Part shown: piece by piece, positions 37,749-47,010 of the stretch
How positions within the stretch are numbered: position 1 is the first letter of the stretch
Layout: each line of letters starts with the position of its first letter
NCBI GenBank assembly: GCA_003353945.1
Contig: PIVM01000006.1
Location: 44,424 to 108,423, forward strand
Direction of reading: 5' to 3'
DNA length: 64,000 bases
Source of the DNA: Gammaproteobacteria bacterium
GTDB lineage: Bacteria > Pseudomonadota > Gammaproteobacteria > Pseudomonadales > PIVM01
Notes under the pieces: generated by a model
What the model was told of the DNA's origin: nothing
Database searches by the model: none
The model's input: the letters and a program-made list of their open reading frames with translations, nothing else
Translations under genes and position numbers: made by a program

Positions 37749-40286
37749 ATGATCAACCGTCGAAATGTCCTCAAGTTAGGCGCCACCACGGCCGTGGGTG
37801 TGCCGTTCTTAAAGAGCAAAAAGGCAAGGGCGGAACAAAATGGGTTTGAAGCCGGAAAAGACTACGACTATCTCAGTGGTACCGAACGTGATCCCATTGC
37901 CACCAACTGTGCTTTGTGTCCCAGTCGTTGTGCAGCCATTGGTTTTAGGGAAAACGATTACGTCGTCAAGATAGAAGGCAATCCTGCTTCCAAGCGAACG
38001 ATGGGCAAGCTTTGCGCCAAAGGACAGGCAGGTGTGAATCAGGTTTACGATCCTGATCGAATTCTGACTCCCCTTAAGCGAGAGGGTAAACGTGGTGAAG
38101 GGAAGTGGAGGAAAATATCATGGGATGCTGCACTCGAAGAACTTACGAGTCGGCTGAAAACAATCAGAGATCAAGGTGAACCCGAAAAGTTTATGTTTCA
38201 TCATGGCTGGATTTCAGCGAGTGCAGACAGGTTAATTAATAAGGTTTTTCTGCCTGCCTACGGTACTGGCACCATTGGGAGTAATTCCTGTCTAGGTCAA
38301 AGCGCCCGTTTAACGGCGCATGAATTGACTTGGGGCGGCAAGGAAGATAGCTGGGATTTTGAGAACACACGATACGTGCTCAATTTTGGCAGCAATGTGA
38401 TGGAAGCACATACCAATCATGTGGCGCTGTCACGCAGACTTTCACTGGCTCAGGTTGATCGCAATGTCAAGATGGTCACCTTTGATGTTAGATTGTCGAA
38501 TACGGCATCCAAGTCCGATGTTTGGATCCAGATACGCCCTGGCACAGATTGCGCAGTGGTTCTCGCCATGTGTCATGTGATTATGGATGAAAAACTGTAT
38601 CGAGGTGAGGGCGAAGCGTTTCTGGCTTTTTGTCAGGTGACAGCGAATCCGAATGCCGCTATCGCAGAAAAAGTGGATGTATTGAAAAATCATCTTGCCA
38701 CCTATACGCCCGAATGGGCAGAGGGTATCAGTGGCGTTCCCGCACAACAAATAAGGGAAATTGCGCAAGAGTTTGCTATTGCCAGACCCGCCTGTGTGAT
38801 CAGTTCCCGAGGTGTCAGTGCGCAGTACAATGGTGTTCAGTCAGAACGTGTGATTCAGATGCTGGCAGCCATCACGGGCAATATCGATAATCCGGGAGGG
38901 CGGTGTTTAGGTGTATTACCCGAATGGCATTATCCAACGGGGCCGGAGGAAAAACCGGCTGTTCGTAAGCTCGATATACTCAATGGCTTTGAAGGTGAGT
39001 CCTTACTGCCAAATCATGATATTGGTCATCAAGTGCTTAATATGATCAAGGATGGCCGTGCTGGTCGGCCGGAAGTGTACATGTGGTATAACTATAATCC
39101 GGTGTTTTCCAACGGAAACTCGCAAAGGAATATTGACATACTGAAAGATGAATCGCTGATTCCTTATACAGTTGCGGTGACGCCGTTTTATGACGAGTCT
39201 GCCGCTCTGGCGGATCTTATCCTGCCAGATGCCATGTATCTTGAACGTTTTGATTTTGAGGATGGTATTTCTCCCGATCAAATACCCGAATACGCTATTC
39301 GACAGCCTGTTGTTGAACCGAATGGGGAAACCAGAGATTTTAAGGATGTGTGTTGTGATCTGGCAAAAAGAATGGGTTTTCCCTTAGGTTTTGATTCGGC
39401 AGAAGCATTTGTGCAACAGTCCTGTAATTTAACACCGGTTACGAAGAAAGTCGGTGGTTTTAATGCCATGACCACATTGGGGGTATGCTCTGATCCGGAG
39501 GCGAAACCGGCGTATTATTCCTACAAAAAGATTGTCAGTGAAGAGACGATAAATAAAGAAGGCATCATTTATGATGACGCATCGGGTGTATATTGGAATT
39601 GGCAAGAGGCCGGAGTTGACAGCGAGCAAGAGGCTATCAAGCAGGGTTATCGAAATACACCTGAAGCGTATAAAGGTTATGTGGCACAGAAAATTGGCGA
39701 GAAGGTTTATTCAGGATTTAAACCAGCACGGATAAATAAATCGGGTTATTTTGAAATTTACTCACCAACGCTGAAGGAGAAAGGATTACCGGCTTTGCCA
39801 ATCTGTACGCTCATTCCACAACATGAAGAGTTAAAGGACAATGAACTGATACTGACGACGTTTAGAGTAAATGTGCAGACCTTATCGAGAACCCAAAACT
39901 GTCAATGGTTGGATGAAATTGATGTTGAGAATGATGATGGTTGGATTAATCCAACAACGGCGAAAAGCCTGGATTTTTCTGATGGAGACTGGATAAAACT
40001 GAAGACGGACCTTGGTGAAATTAAAACACATATTAGAGTGACGCACAACGTGGTGCCCGGTGTTATAGCGATTTCCAGTCATGGTGGGCGCTGGGAATAC
40101 GGGCGCTATGCTTCAGGTAAGAAAGCCCCTTTTGGTATTGATTTGGAAGTGCCCTACGATGGCCTTATGTGGTGGGGAAATAAAAATGAAAGAGCGCATC
40201 CTAATTGGTTAATCGATAATGTGTCTGAATCCATTAGCGGGCAGCAGCGCTGGATGGATACGGTGGTGACAGTGACAAAGGTGTAA
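37749..40286 (+). CDS. Tat-exported molybdopterin oxidoreductase, PsrA/PhsA/TtrA type
   Basis: 845 residues. The N-terminus is a Tat signal (NRRNVLKLG) cleaved near residue 28. A [4Fe-4S] site is formed by Cys54, Cys57, Cys61 and Cys89. The Mo ligand region GTIGSNSCLGQSA has Cys181 in the position where DmsA/TorA have Ser; Cys is characteristic of the thiosulfate/polysulfide, tetrathionate and arsenate reductase group and of NapA. The C-terminus carries a molydop_binding domain (about 700-845). With the two genes before it, it forms a periplasmic enzyme facing the inner membrane. Substrate and direction cannot be read from the sequence. It is followed by a strong terminator. Confidence 0.88.
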   Translation: MINRRNVLKLGATTAVGVPFLKSKKARAEQNGFEAGKDYDYLSGTERDPIATNCALCPSRCAAIGFRENDYVVKIEGNPASKRTMGKLCAKGQAGVNQVYDPDRILTPLKREGKRGEGKWRKISWDAALEELTSRLKTIRDQGEPEKFMFHHGWISASADRLINKVFLPAYGTGTIGSNSCLGQSARLTAHELTWGGKEDSWDFENTRYVLNFGSNVMEAHTNHVALSRRLSLAQVDRNVKMVTFDVRLSNTASKSDVWIQIRPGTDCAVVLAMCHVIMDEKLYRGEGEAFLAFCQVTANPNAAIAEKVDVLKNHLATYTPEWAEGISGVPAQQIREIAQEFAIARPACVISSRGVSAQYNGVQSERVIQMLAAITGNIDNPGGRCLGVLPEWHYPTGPEEKPAVRKLDILNGFEGESLLPNHDIGHQVLNMIKDGRAGRPEVYMWYNYNPVFSNGNSQRNIDILKDESLIPYTVAVTPFYDESAALADLILPDAMYLERFDFEDGISPDQIPEYAIRQPVVEPNGETRDFKDVCCDLAKRMGFPLGFDSAEAFVQQSCNLTPVTKKVGGFNAMTTLGVCSDPEAKPAYYSYKKIVSEETINKEGIIYDDASGVYWNWQEAGVDSEQEAIKQGYRNTPEAYKGYVAQKIGEKVYSGFKPARINKSGYFEIYSPTLKEKGLPALPICTLIPQHEELKDNELILTTFRVNVQTLSRTQNCQWLDEIDVENDDGWINPTTAKSLDFSDGDWIKLKTDLGEIKTHIRVTHNVVPGVIAISSHGGRWEYGRYASGKKAPFGIDLEVPYDGLMWWGNKNERAHPNWLIDNVSESISGQQRWMDTVVTVTKV

Positions 40287-40337
40287 GTTGTAGTGCACAT
40301 CCATAACTCCCTACACACAAATATGCAATTCATTTAA

Positions 40338-40368
40338 TAAAGCGGCCGTTCTTCAGCCGCTTTTTTTT
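40338..40368 (+). terminator. Rho-independent terminator of the molybdoenzyme operon
   Basis: AAAGCGGC and GCCGCTTT form a stem around CGTTCTTCA, followed by eight T, 50 bp after the Mo-protein stop. Confidence 0.9.
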
Positions 40369-40428
40369 ATTTAGATGTTGAAGACTTACAGTCTACCCTA
40401 ACTTAGCGCCGCACGCTCATGGCCATTA

Positions 40429-40604
40429 TCCTAGAAAACTCAGTTGAACCTACTGCGAGGTTCTAAGGCACTAAATCTAGGAGTTTTTTCTGAAATTTTG
40501 AACTCACCGTATGGGTGATACTGCTTTCGCCCAAAATTTCAGGAAAAACTTCTATCTTCAGCACCTTAGTCCCTCTCGCTACGATTCAACTGAGTTTTCT
40601 AGGA
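40429..40604. mobile_element. 176-bp palindromic element (MITE-like)
   Basis: The arms begin TCCTAGAAAACTCAGTTGAA and end with its complement. They remain partly complementary to the centre, where a TCACC/GGTGA hairpin is found, so the whole element is one imperfect palindrome. It carries no gene. Its right edge touches the stop codon of the minus-strand undecaheme gene. Related end sequences occur at 53056 and 53435. A miniature inverted-repeat element is the most likely explanation. Confidence 0.75.
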
Positions 40605-42839
40605 TTATTCAATGCCATGAGCAGTTTTTATGTCATTGATATTGTCTTCGCCATGACAGAAAACGCAGGTCTCTATTACCGTACCATCATCTATGAGCGC
40701 TTGGCTTGTACTAAATGACGCGCCATTTTGCGACATGTGGTTTTGCGCAACAGAGCTGTCATGACAAGATGAACAAACGGCTGCTATGGGTGTGATCTTG
40801 GTGTCATCCGTTGGATCCGTACTGTCTGTTCCACTATCGATCGTTGTGCCGAGCACTCCATCAGCCAGCGGCAAGGCATAGCTCTCATTCACATGGCAGG
40901 TTTCGCAATTTTCCAGCTCGCCAATAAAACGTACTGTACTATAGCTATGCTCCGTTCCGCCGAAACCATAGACCACCAAGCCGTTTTCTCTGATTCCATC
41001 TTCATCTGCTGAACCGGCATGAATGGCGTGAATCATGGTCTTAAAATCAATTGACTCCTCCGCCTTGCTGTCGCTTGTGGTGGAAATATCGGATGGTCGT
41101 TGGTTTATGTCAGTATTATTAGCGTTGTGGCACATTACACAGAGTTCAATACTGCCTGTTCTGTTGGCTCCATGGATGCTGAGTTGACTATGGCAGTTAT
41201 TGCATTTTTCTATTGTGACAATTTCACGGCGAGATTTTGCTTCTGCATCTGTTATAGAAAAATAGTCAACGGTGCTAATCACGGCGATGCGATCACTATA
41301 GGTTTCATCACCATCAAGATCAGCGGCGGGGTGGCCTTCGATTCCTATGGCGAGACTGCCGGTAGCTGATGCCGGGATTGCTATGCCTGATGTTATGGTG
41401 TAGCTGCCGTTGTTGTTATCTAACAAATTGGAGTCTGTTAAAGGATCTAAGGATATTGAAGAGGCAGCACCGTTTCCAGAACCTGTATTCGTGTAATCTG
41501 CTGTGGACCAAGCAATATCAATGGCCAGTCGGCTCGCACCATCGCTTGCAGTCCAGGCAGCGTCATTGAGGATATCATTGGTTGCATCAGCATCGTTGGG
41601 ATCGGTGACAGAAAAAGTGATCTCAGGAAATTCACCGGGTCCCGTATTGTTTGTACTTACTATGTTATAGGCAAATGATAGTGCGGCCAATTCACTGTCA
41701 ATTGCATGCGATTCAGCGACGCTGTCAGCGATTCTTTCGATGGTATGACAACTCGTGCATTCATCCCGGTCGTTGTGGCATTCGGCGCATTGGGTATTGT
41801 CCGTTACTATGCCGCCGGAATGACCACCCGCTGCAAAATCCACGTCATCATGACATGAACCACAGGCTTCCATCGTTGGTCTTGTTTGCCAGTTTCTGGC
41901 ATCAGGTGTTTCAACATCTAGTGCATCATGGCACTTGCTGCAGTGGCGAACATCCTGTGGTAGCGTTACATCAGAATAATCGTGGGGGGAATCATTAAAA
42001 CCGTAAATAACATAATCGCCGCCGGCAACAACACTGGGCAATTGAGTTCCGCTATGTATTTTGTGGATCATTGTTGCAAAGTCCAGAGTGTTGGTGCTGT
42101 TCGCGTCGATTGTGCCGGGATTATGGCAGGTTACACAATATTTGACTTCGACTCGTCCACCACCATGTATGGCTAAGTTACCGTGACATTCGTTACAGCT
42201 TTCAGTCATTACGATATTTCGTGAAAAAATATCGGTCGTAGCGCCATCTGATGGTCGCCAAGTATAGGTGGTATTCGTCACGGGTTGATCACTGCCGCTG
42301 ACCTGCAGACCAATGCGGTGAGTTAAAGTTGGCTCATATACAACTGCGATGGGAACGGAGATTTGAGTAATGTCATTCTCAAATGTATAGGTGTAAATGC
42401 CATTTTTGTGATTGACCAGTGCGCCATCGCGTTCGTAATGCGCCTGAACGGCGGTTTCAGTGCCAATACCGATAGAACCATCCGTTTCTTCAGTGCGATT
42501 GATGTAACTTTGCCAGGCACTGTTATCGCCATTGGACCCTGGCACCAGTTTGGCTAAGGTAAAACGAAATCCGCTTAGCTCAGTGTAGGCGGCGCCATCT
42601 TGATCGACGATTGTGAAATTTACTATGGGTGGGCCATTGTCGATGTTGATGGAGTTAATGGTGGCGGAAAGAGATGTTTGAGTTTGCGAAATAACGGCCG
42701 GCCCCTCTGGTCCAGTTGTGCCGGTGACGCCCTTGTCGCCGGAATCTCCATCATCTGCGCAGGCCAGCAAGATGAAAGTGAAGAGAATTATAATTCCTGC
42801 TTTAAATCTATTCATGATATGACGATTAGTTTTATGCAT
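40605..42839 (-). CDS. Undecaheme OmcA/MtrC-family surface cytochrome
   Basis: 744 residues with eleven CXXCH motifs: CNECH, CVTCH, CSKCH, CGSCH, CAECH, CTSCH, CNNCH, CVMCH, CETCH, CSSCH and CVFCH. The lipoprotein signal ends LLAC27 and is followed by a GDSGDKGVTGTTGPEGP linker. It is a paralogue of the decaheme protein at 28311: they share domain order, the heme flanks (HGGGRVEVKYCVTCHNPGT) and the end (HGIE). The extra heme comes from CAECH-NDRDE-CTSCH replacing a single CETCH. GGAG precedes the ATG by about 7 bp. It faces the operon tail to tail and is therefore separately transcribed, possibly giving an alternative surface terminal. In Shewanella the undecaheme UndA is a comparable variant. 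Confidence 0.93.
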   Translation of the reverse strand: MHKTNRHIMNRFKAGIIILFTFILLACADDGDSGDKGVTGTTGPEGPAVISQTQTSLSATINSINIDNGPPIVNFTIVDQDGAAYTELSGFRFTLAKLVPGSNGDNSAWQSYINRTEETDGSIGIGTETAVQAHYERDGALVNHKNGIYTYTFENDITQISVPIAVVYEPTLTHRIGLQVSGSDQPVTNTTYTWRPSDGATTDIFSRNIVMTESCNECHGNLAIHGGGRVEVKYCVTCHNPGTIDANSTNTLDFATMIHKIHSGTQLPSVVAGGDYVIYGFNDSPHDYSDVTLPQDVRHCSKCHDALDVETPDARNWQTRPTMEACGSCHDDVDFAAGGHSGGIVTDNTQCAECHNDRDECTSCHTIERIADSVAESHAIDSELAALSFAYNIVSTNNTGPGEFPEITFSVTDPNDADATNDILNDAAWTASDGASRLAIDIAWSTADYTNTGSGNGAASSISLDPLTDSNLLDNNNGSYTITSGIAIPASATGSLAIGIEGHPAADLDGDETYSDRIAVISTVDYFSITDAEAKSRREIVTIEKCNNCHSQLSIHGANRTGSIELCVMCHNANNTDINQRPSDISTTSDSKAEESIDFKTMIHAIHAGSADEDGIRENGLVVYGFGGTEHSYSTVRFIGELENCETCHVNESYALPLADGVLGTTIDSGTDSTDPTDDTKITPIAAVCSSCHDSSVAQNHMSQNGASFSTSQALIDDGTVIETCVFCHGEDNINDIKTAHGIE

Positions 42840-43023
42840 TCTTGTACTCCGTCAAATTTATTTTTTCCAACAGCCAACAGCGGACAAATGTTAACTTTAC
42901 TTGTTCTATTTTAGTCTATTTAGGGCTTATAGGGGGGCAAGATAAAAGGTAATATATGGAGCCCCCCTTAATGGAGTTGTGTTTGATTAAATGCAGTAAA
43001 TCCACGTGATATAGGCGGGTAAC

Positions 43024-43419
43024 TTAACTTCCGCAGTTTTTTGATTTATCTTGCTCTGATGTCAACCAAGCCAAAGCCTCAGCTCTATTTGAAAAAACTT
43101 TCAAATTCCATTCTACCTCTCTTGGAATTGCTGATGACAACACTTCTGTGCTTATCTTTGTCGCGCGATTGTAGGCTATCACGGCCATTGCGTTAATTTC
43201 TTTCAGTGTGGCGATATTCAATTGGGCATCAAAGTCATATGTGTATGAGTTGACCTTATTAATGAGTAACGAGAATGGACTGCGTAAATGCGAGAGTAAA
43301 AATTCATGGTATTGCTCTACCATTATTGCATCCATTTCAACGCCATCATTAATTATCACCTCAGCAATATCATCGCGAAGAATGATTATTTTCGCGAAAG
43401 ACAATTCATATAAGTCCAT
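43024..43419 (-). CDS. SpoIIAA-like/STAS protein
   Basis: 131 residues with the alternating strand-helix pattern of SpoIIAA-like single-domain proteins: an N-terminal strand (KIIILRDDIAEVIINDGVEMD), a central LLINKVNSYTYDFDAQ with Asp/Asn, and a C-terminal helix (LKVFSNRAEALAWL) typical of the family. Such proteins act as regulatory or sensory partners. The next gene, divergent at 43716, is a hybrid kinase, which suggests a regulatory link but does not prove it. Confidence 0.6.
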   Translation of the reverse strand: MDLYELSFAKIIILRDDIAEVIINDGVEMDAIMVEQYHEFLLSHLRSPFSLLINKVNSYTYDFDAQLNIATLKEINAMAVIAYNRATKISTEVLSSAIPREVEWNLKVFSNRAEALAWLTSEQDKSKNCGS

Positions 43420-43715
43420 AATCTAATCTCATATACTTCTGACTTCGTTTGGAATGCTTCGTTGTTTTGTAATTATAACACTCAACACTTGAGATTTCGT
43501 AACGATCCTTACGCCATGTTTTGCCTCACGGCCATATTCATCGTGTTAGTAATTTTACCTATGAAAATCAAAAACACTTTTTAGACCCAATGACTCTAAG
43601 TAATCACTACCTTAATAAAAAAAGCGTCTGACCCCAACAAGCTATCGTGGTTACACTTAATCTAATAGAAACAAGGATGTTCGACGTAAAAAGCGACGTA
43701 AAATGAGTTAATCGG

Positions 43716-46583
43716 ATGAATGCGGTGGACCTAAGACCACAGAGTGACAGCCTGCTCTCCAACCTGAAAATGCTACTTCTTTTGGGGCTGTTTTTTAGTC
43801 TTCCCACAGAGGTGTTTAGTGGAGCGCTTTCTCTATCAAAGCTCGATAGCCTAAATGAGGGAATTGCGCTAAAAACTCATTTTCACTATTTGAAAGATCC
43901 GGATAAGCGTTTTTCAGCTCAACAACTGTTGCAGGAACAACAGTCCGGTGCAGAGCCATGGTTTATATTATCACCGGATCAACGGGTGAGAAAACTGGGT
44001 TGGACTGCCTATTGGATGTCGCTCACGCTTAAGAACGATACACAGGCATTCAAGCGCCAACTGATCGTTGTACCATTCCCATTTATCGGTAACTTGCAGG
44101 CCTTTATTAGCAACAAGAGTGAAATTACCGAACATTACCGATTGGGGGTGCAGTTTCCCTACATCGAACGACCCATTAAAGAACGTTACCCAATGGTACC
44201 TATTGATATCCCCGCAGGGGAGAGTCGCACTATTCTGTTGCGTTCAAAAAACGCTGCGGGCTATCCTATTGAATCGGCCACTCTTTGGGATAGAGCCGCC
44301 TACTTTGAACAACCCGATCGTGAACTGGCCATCAACAGCTTTTATTTTGGCATCGGCCTCATTTTTATTATCTACCATTTGGTGATTTACGGTTTTTCCA
44401 GAGACAGGGATTACCTTCTCTATGTTGGTTTAGTCAGCGTCACCCTAATCCAATACTTTATCAATCGAGGTTTTGGTTACAGTTTGCTGTGGCCGACTAT
44501 GTCTAGTTGGAATATCACGCTTAACGGTGCATGCCCATCATTGCTCTATCTGTTAAGCGGTTGGTTTAGCTGGTCATTTCTCGACTTAAAAATAAAATCG
44601 CCTGTTTTTTCTAGATTCATAGTCACCATGCTGTATGGCATCGCTGCCACCATACTAGTGACTCTATTTTTAAAACCCGGTCTAAAAACCATTCCGGTGT
44701 TTATTTCACTGCTATTGGCCACAGTGATGTTTTTCAGCCTCTGGCTAGCCAGTCTTTATATGTGGTGGAAGGGTGATCAGAATGCACGCAACTACAATTT
44801 TGCCTGGAGTTTTTATCTCTTTAGTTGGTCAACAGTCGTGCTTTATCATATGGATATTGTCCCGCACTTTCAGGGCATAGAATACAGCATTGTACTTGGA
44901 CACATCACTCTGATGCTGCTGCTCTCCTTTGCGCTTGCCAGCAAGATCAATCAATTGGCAGAGCAGCGCAGCCTGGCACTGATGGAAAACAAAGCTAAAA
45001 GCGAATTTCTAGCCAAAATGAGTCACGAAATTCGCAACCCGATGAACGGTGTACTCGGCATGACTGAGCTGCTGTTGCATACCGATTTAAATGCAGAACA
45101 GTTGCGCTATAGCAAATTGATTAAAAAATCCAGCAACCTGTTACTCAATGTCATTAACGAAATATTGGACTATTCAAAAATCGAAGCAGGAAAACTTGAG
45201 CTGGAACAAGCCGTAATGGATCTGGAAGAAGTGGTCTCTGATGTCATTGCGTTGTTTAGAGTACAGAACAAATCAAGAGGCGTACAACTGATTGCCGATA
45301 TTACACCAGGCACTCCCACACAACTCATCGGTGATCCCATGCGTTTGCGTCAGATTCTGGTTAACCTGCTTTCTAACGCATTCAAATTTACCGAAGTCGG
45401 CGAGATCCGCCTCAACGTAAAGCGGGTAAGAAAAAATCTAAAGGAAACAGAAGAAAGGCCTGTCATTTATTTTTCGGTTACTGACACGGGTATTGGCATT
45501 CCAACCGAGACGCAGGCAAAACTATTCAGTGCCTTTAAGCAGGCGGACAGCTCAACCACTCGACAATATGGCGGTACTGGTTTGGGCCTTACTATCTGCC
45601 GACAGCTCATTGAGCTGATGGACGGAGAAATTGGTGTAAAAAGCAATCCAGGTAAAGGCGCCACTTTTTGGTTTTCTGTACCGTTGTCAGAATCACATGA
45701 AAAGATTGAAAAATTCCTGGTCGATGAAACCCTGCTTCATAACAAGAGACTATTGGTCGTCGATGACTACGCCACTTACGCTGAAGCCTTGCAACAACAC
45801 GCCAGAAGTTGGGGGATGGATGCACGAATCACCTGTAATGGAGAGCGTGCTCTCGATATACTTCGAGCGTGCAAAACAAAGCAACAAACCTTCGATTTGA
45901 TTGCTGTTGACCTGGATATGCCTGGCATTAATGGTGTGGAGCTGATTCGACAGATTCGTCAGGAAACGCTGACCCCTAATACCCCTTGTTTGTTAATCTC
46001 CGCCACTCATACCCTGCCGGATAAAGCGTTTCTGGCCGCTGCTGGCATCAATCGAGCAATAGCCAAACCTGATACCGTCAGCCAGCTCAAAGCGGTTTTT
46101 CTGAATCTGCTAGGTGCTGTTTCCCAAGAGAAGAAAGCCGAACCTCAGCGTTCGCTGGAACTACCCGACAACCTGCAAATATTGGTTGCCGAAGATAATG
46201 ACGTCAACAGGCTTGTAATCAAAGGCCTGTTAAAAAGTCTTGGTGTTACCTCCACGCTTGTCGAAAATGGTGAGCAAGCTGTGATGCTTCTCCAAGGAAA
46301 CCACGATCTTTACGACCTGGTGTTTATGGATTGTGAAATGCCGATTATGGATGGCTACCAAGCAGTGGAGGCAATACGTCGTATGGAAATGCAATACTCA
46401 TTGACCAAAATACCCATCGTTGCACTTTCCGCCCACGCAGTATCTGAAATGGTGGAGAAGAGTCTCGCAGCTGGCATGGATGATCATCTGGCCAAACCGG
46501 TCAATGCAGAAGCTTTGTTAAAAGCAATTCGAAACTACTGCACAGAGTCCGCTGATCAACACGTCAGAAACAATAAACATTGA
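43716..46583 (+). CDS. 7TMR-DISM hybrid histidine kinase with two receivers
   Basis: 955 residues: an N-terminal extracellular 7TMR-DISMED2 domain (about 45-190), seven membrane helices (about 205-405), an HisKA domain with His in SHEIRNPMNGVLG (about residue 437), a HATPase (DPMRLRQILVNLLSNAFKF, DTGIGIP, GGTGLGL), a first receiver (VVDDYATYAEAL, phospho-Asp in AVDLDMPGINGV) and a second receiver (VAEDNDVNRLV, MDCEMPIMDGYQ, AKPV). All catalytic residues are intact. DISM kinases sense carbohydrates or other periplasmic ligands. There is no linked output regulator. Confidence 0.93.
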   Translation: MNAVDLRPQSDSLLSNLKMLLLLGLFFSLPTEVFSGALSLSKLDSLNEGIALKTHFHYLKDPDKRFSAQQLLQEQQSGAEPWFILSPDQRVRKLGWTAYWMSLTLKNDTQAFKRQLIVVPFPFIGNLQAFISNKSEITEHYRLGVQFPYIERPIKERYPMVPIDIPAGESRTILLRSKNAAGYPIESATLWDRAAYFEQPDRELAINSFYFGIGLIFIIYHLVIYGFSRDRDYLLYVGLVSVTLIQYFINRGFGYSLLWPTMSSWNITLNGACPSLLYLLSGWFSWSFLDLKIKSPVFSRFIVTMLYGIAATILVTLFLKPGLKTIPVFISLLLATVMFFSLWLASLYMWWKGDQNARNYNFAWSFYLFSWSTVVLYHMDIVPHFQGIEYSIVLGHITLMLLLSFALASKINQLAEQRSLALMENKAKSEFLAKMSHEIRNPMNGVLGMTELLLHTDLNAEQLRYSKLIKKSSNLLLNVINEILDYSKIEAGKLELEQAVMDLEEVVSDVIALFRVQNKSRGVQLIADITPGTPTQLIGDPMRLRQILVNLLSNAFKFTEVGEIRLNVKRVRKNLKETEERPVIYFSVTDTGIGIPTETQAKLFSAFKQADSSTTRQYGGTGLGLTICRQLIELMDGEIGVKSNPGKGATFWFSVPLSESHEKIEKFLVDETLLHNKRLLVVDDYATYAEALQQHARSWGMDARITCNGERALDILRACKTKQQTFDLIAVDLDMPGINGVELIRQIRQETLTPNTPCLLISATHTLPDKAFLAAAGINRAIAKPDTVSQLKAVFLNLLGAVSQEKKAEPQRSLELPDNLQILVAEDNDVNRLVIKGLLKSLGVTSTLVENGEQAVMLLQGNHDLYDLVFMDCEMPIMDGYQAVEAIRRMEMQYSLTKIPIVALSAHAVSEMVEKSLAAGMDDHLAKPVNAEALLKAIRNYCTESADQHVRNNKH

Positions 46584-46626
46584 ATCTGAAACGCAAATTG
46601 GGTTATAAGGGCGTGGTGCGGGCGCT

Positions 46627-47010
46627 ATGATTTACCGAATATTGGCTGACCTTATCGTTATCCTCCATTTACTATTTATCGCTTTTGCGTTACTGGGTGG
46701 ACTGTCTGTCATTTGGCGAAGGTATTTGATATTTGTTCATCTCCCCGCAGCCATTTGGGTATCACTGATCAGTTTTAAGGGTTGGATCTGTCCTTTGACA
46801 CCGTTAGAAAATCATTTGCGAAACGCCGCAGGAAGCAAAGGTTATACGGAAGGATTTGTAGAGCACTATGTGATTCCTATTGTGTATCCTGTTAACTTGA
46901 CTTCCGATATTCAAATGGTGTTTGGCGTGATTGCGTTAGTAATAAATATCTTTATCTATGCTCTTGTATCGCATCGTCGACTGAAAAAGAAAATCAGGAA
47001 ATCTCTATGA
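46627..47010 (+). CDS. DUF2784 membrane protein
   Basis: 127 residues with about four helices and the conserved pattern of the DUF2784 family (MIYRILADLIVILHLLFIAF, WICPLTPLEN, HYVIPIVYP). Its function is unknown in general. It overlaps the hydrolase gene by 4 bp (47007-47010), indicating translational coupling, and starts about 40 bp after the hybrid kinase. Confidence 0.75.
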   Translation: MIYRILADLIVILHLLFIAFALLGGLSVIWRRYLIFVHLPAAIWVSLISFKGWICPLTPLENHLRNAAGSKGYTEGFVEHYVIPIVYPVNLTSDIQMVFGVIALVINIFIYALVSHRRLKKKIRKSL

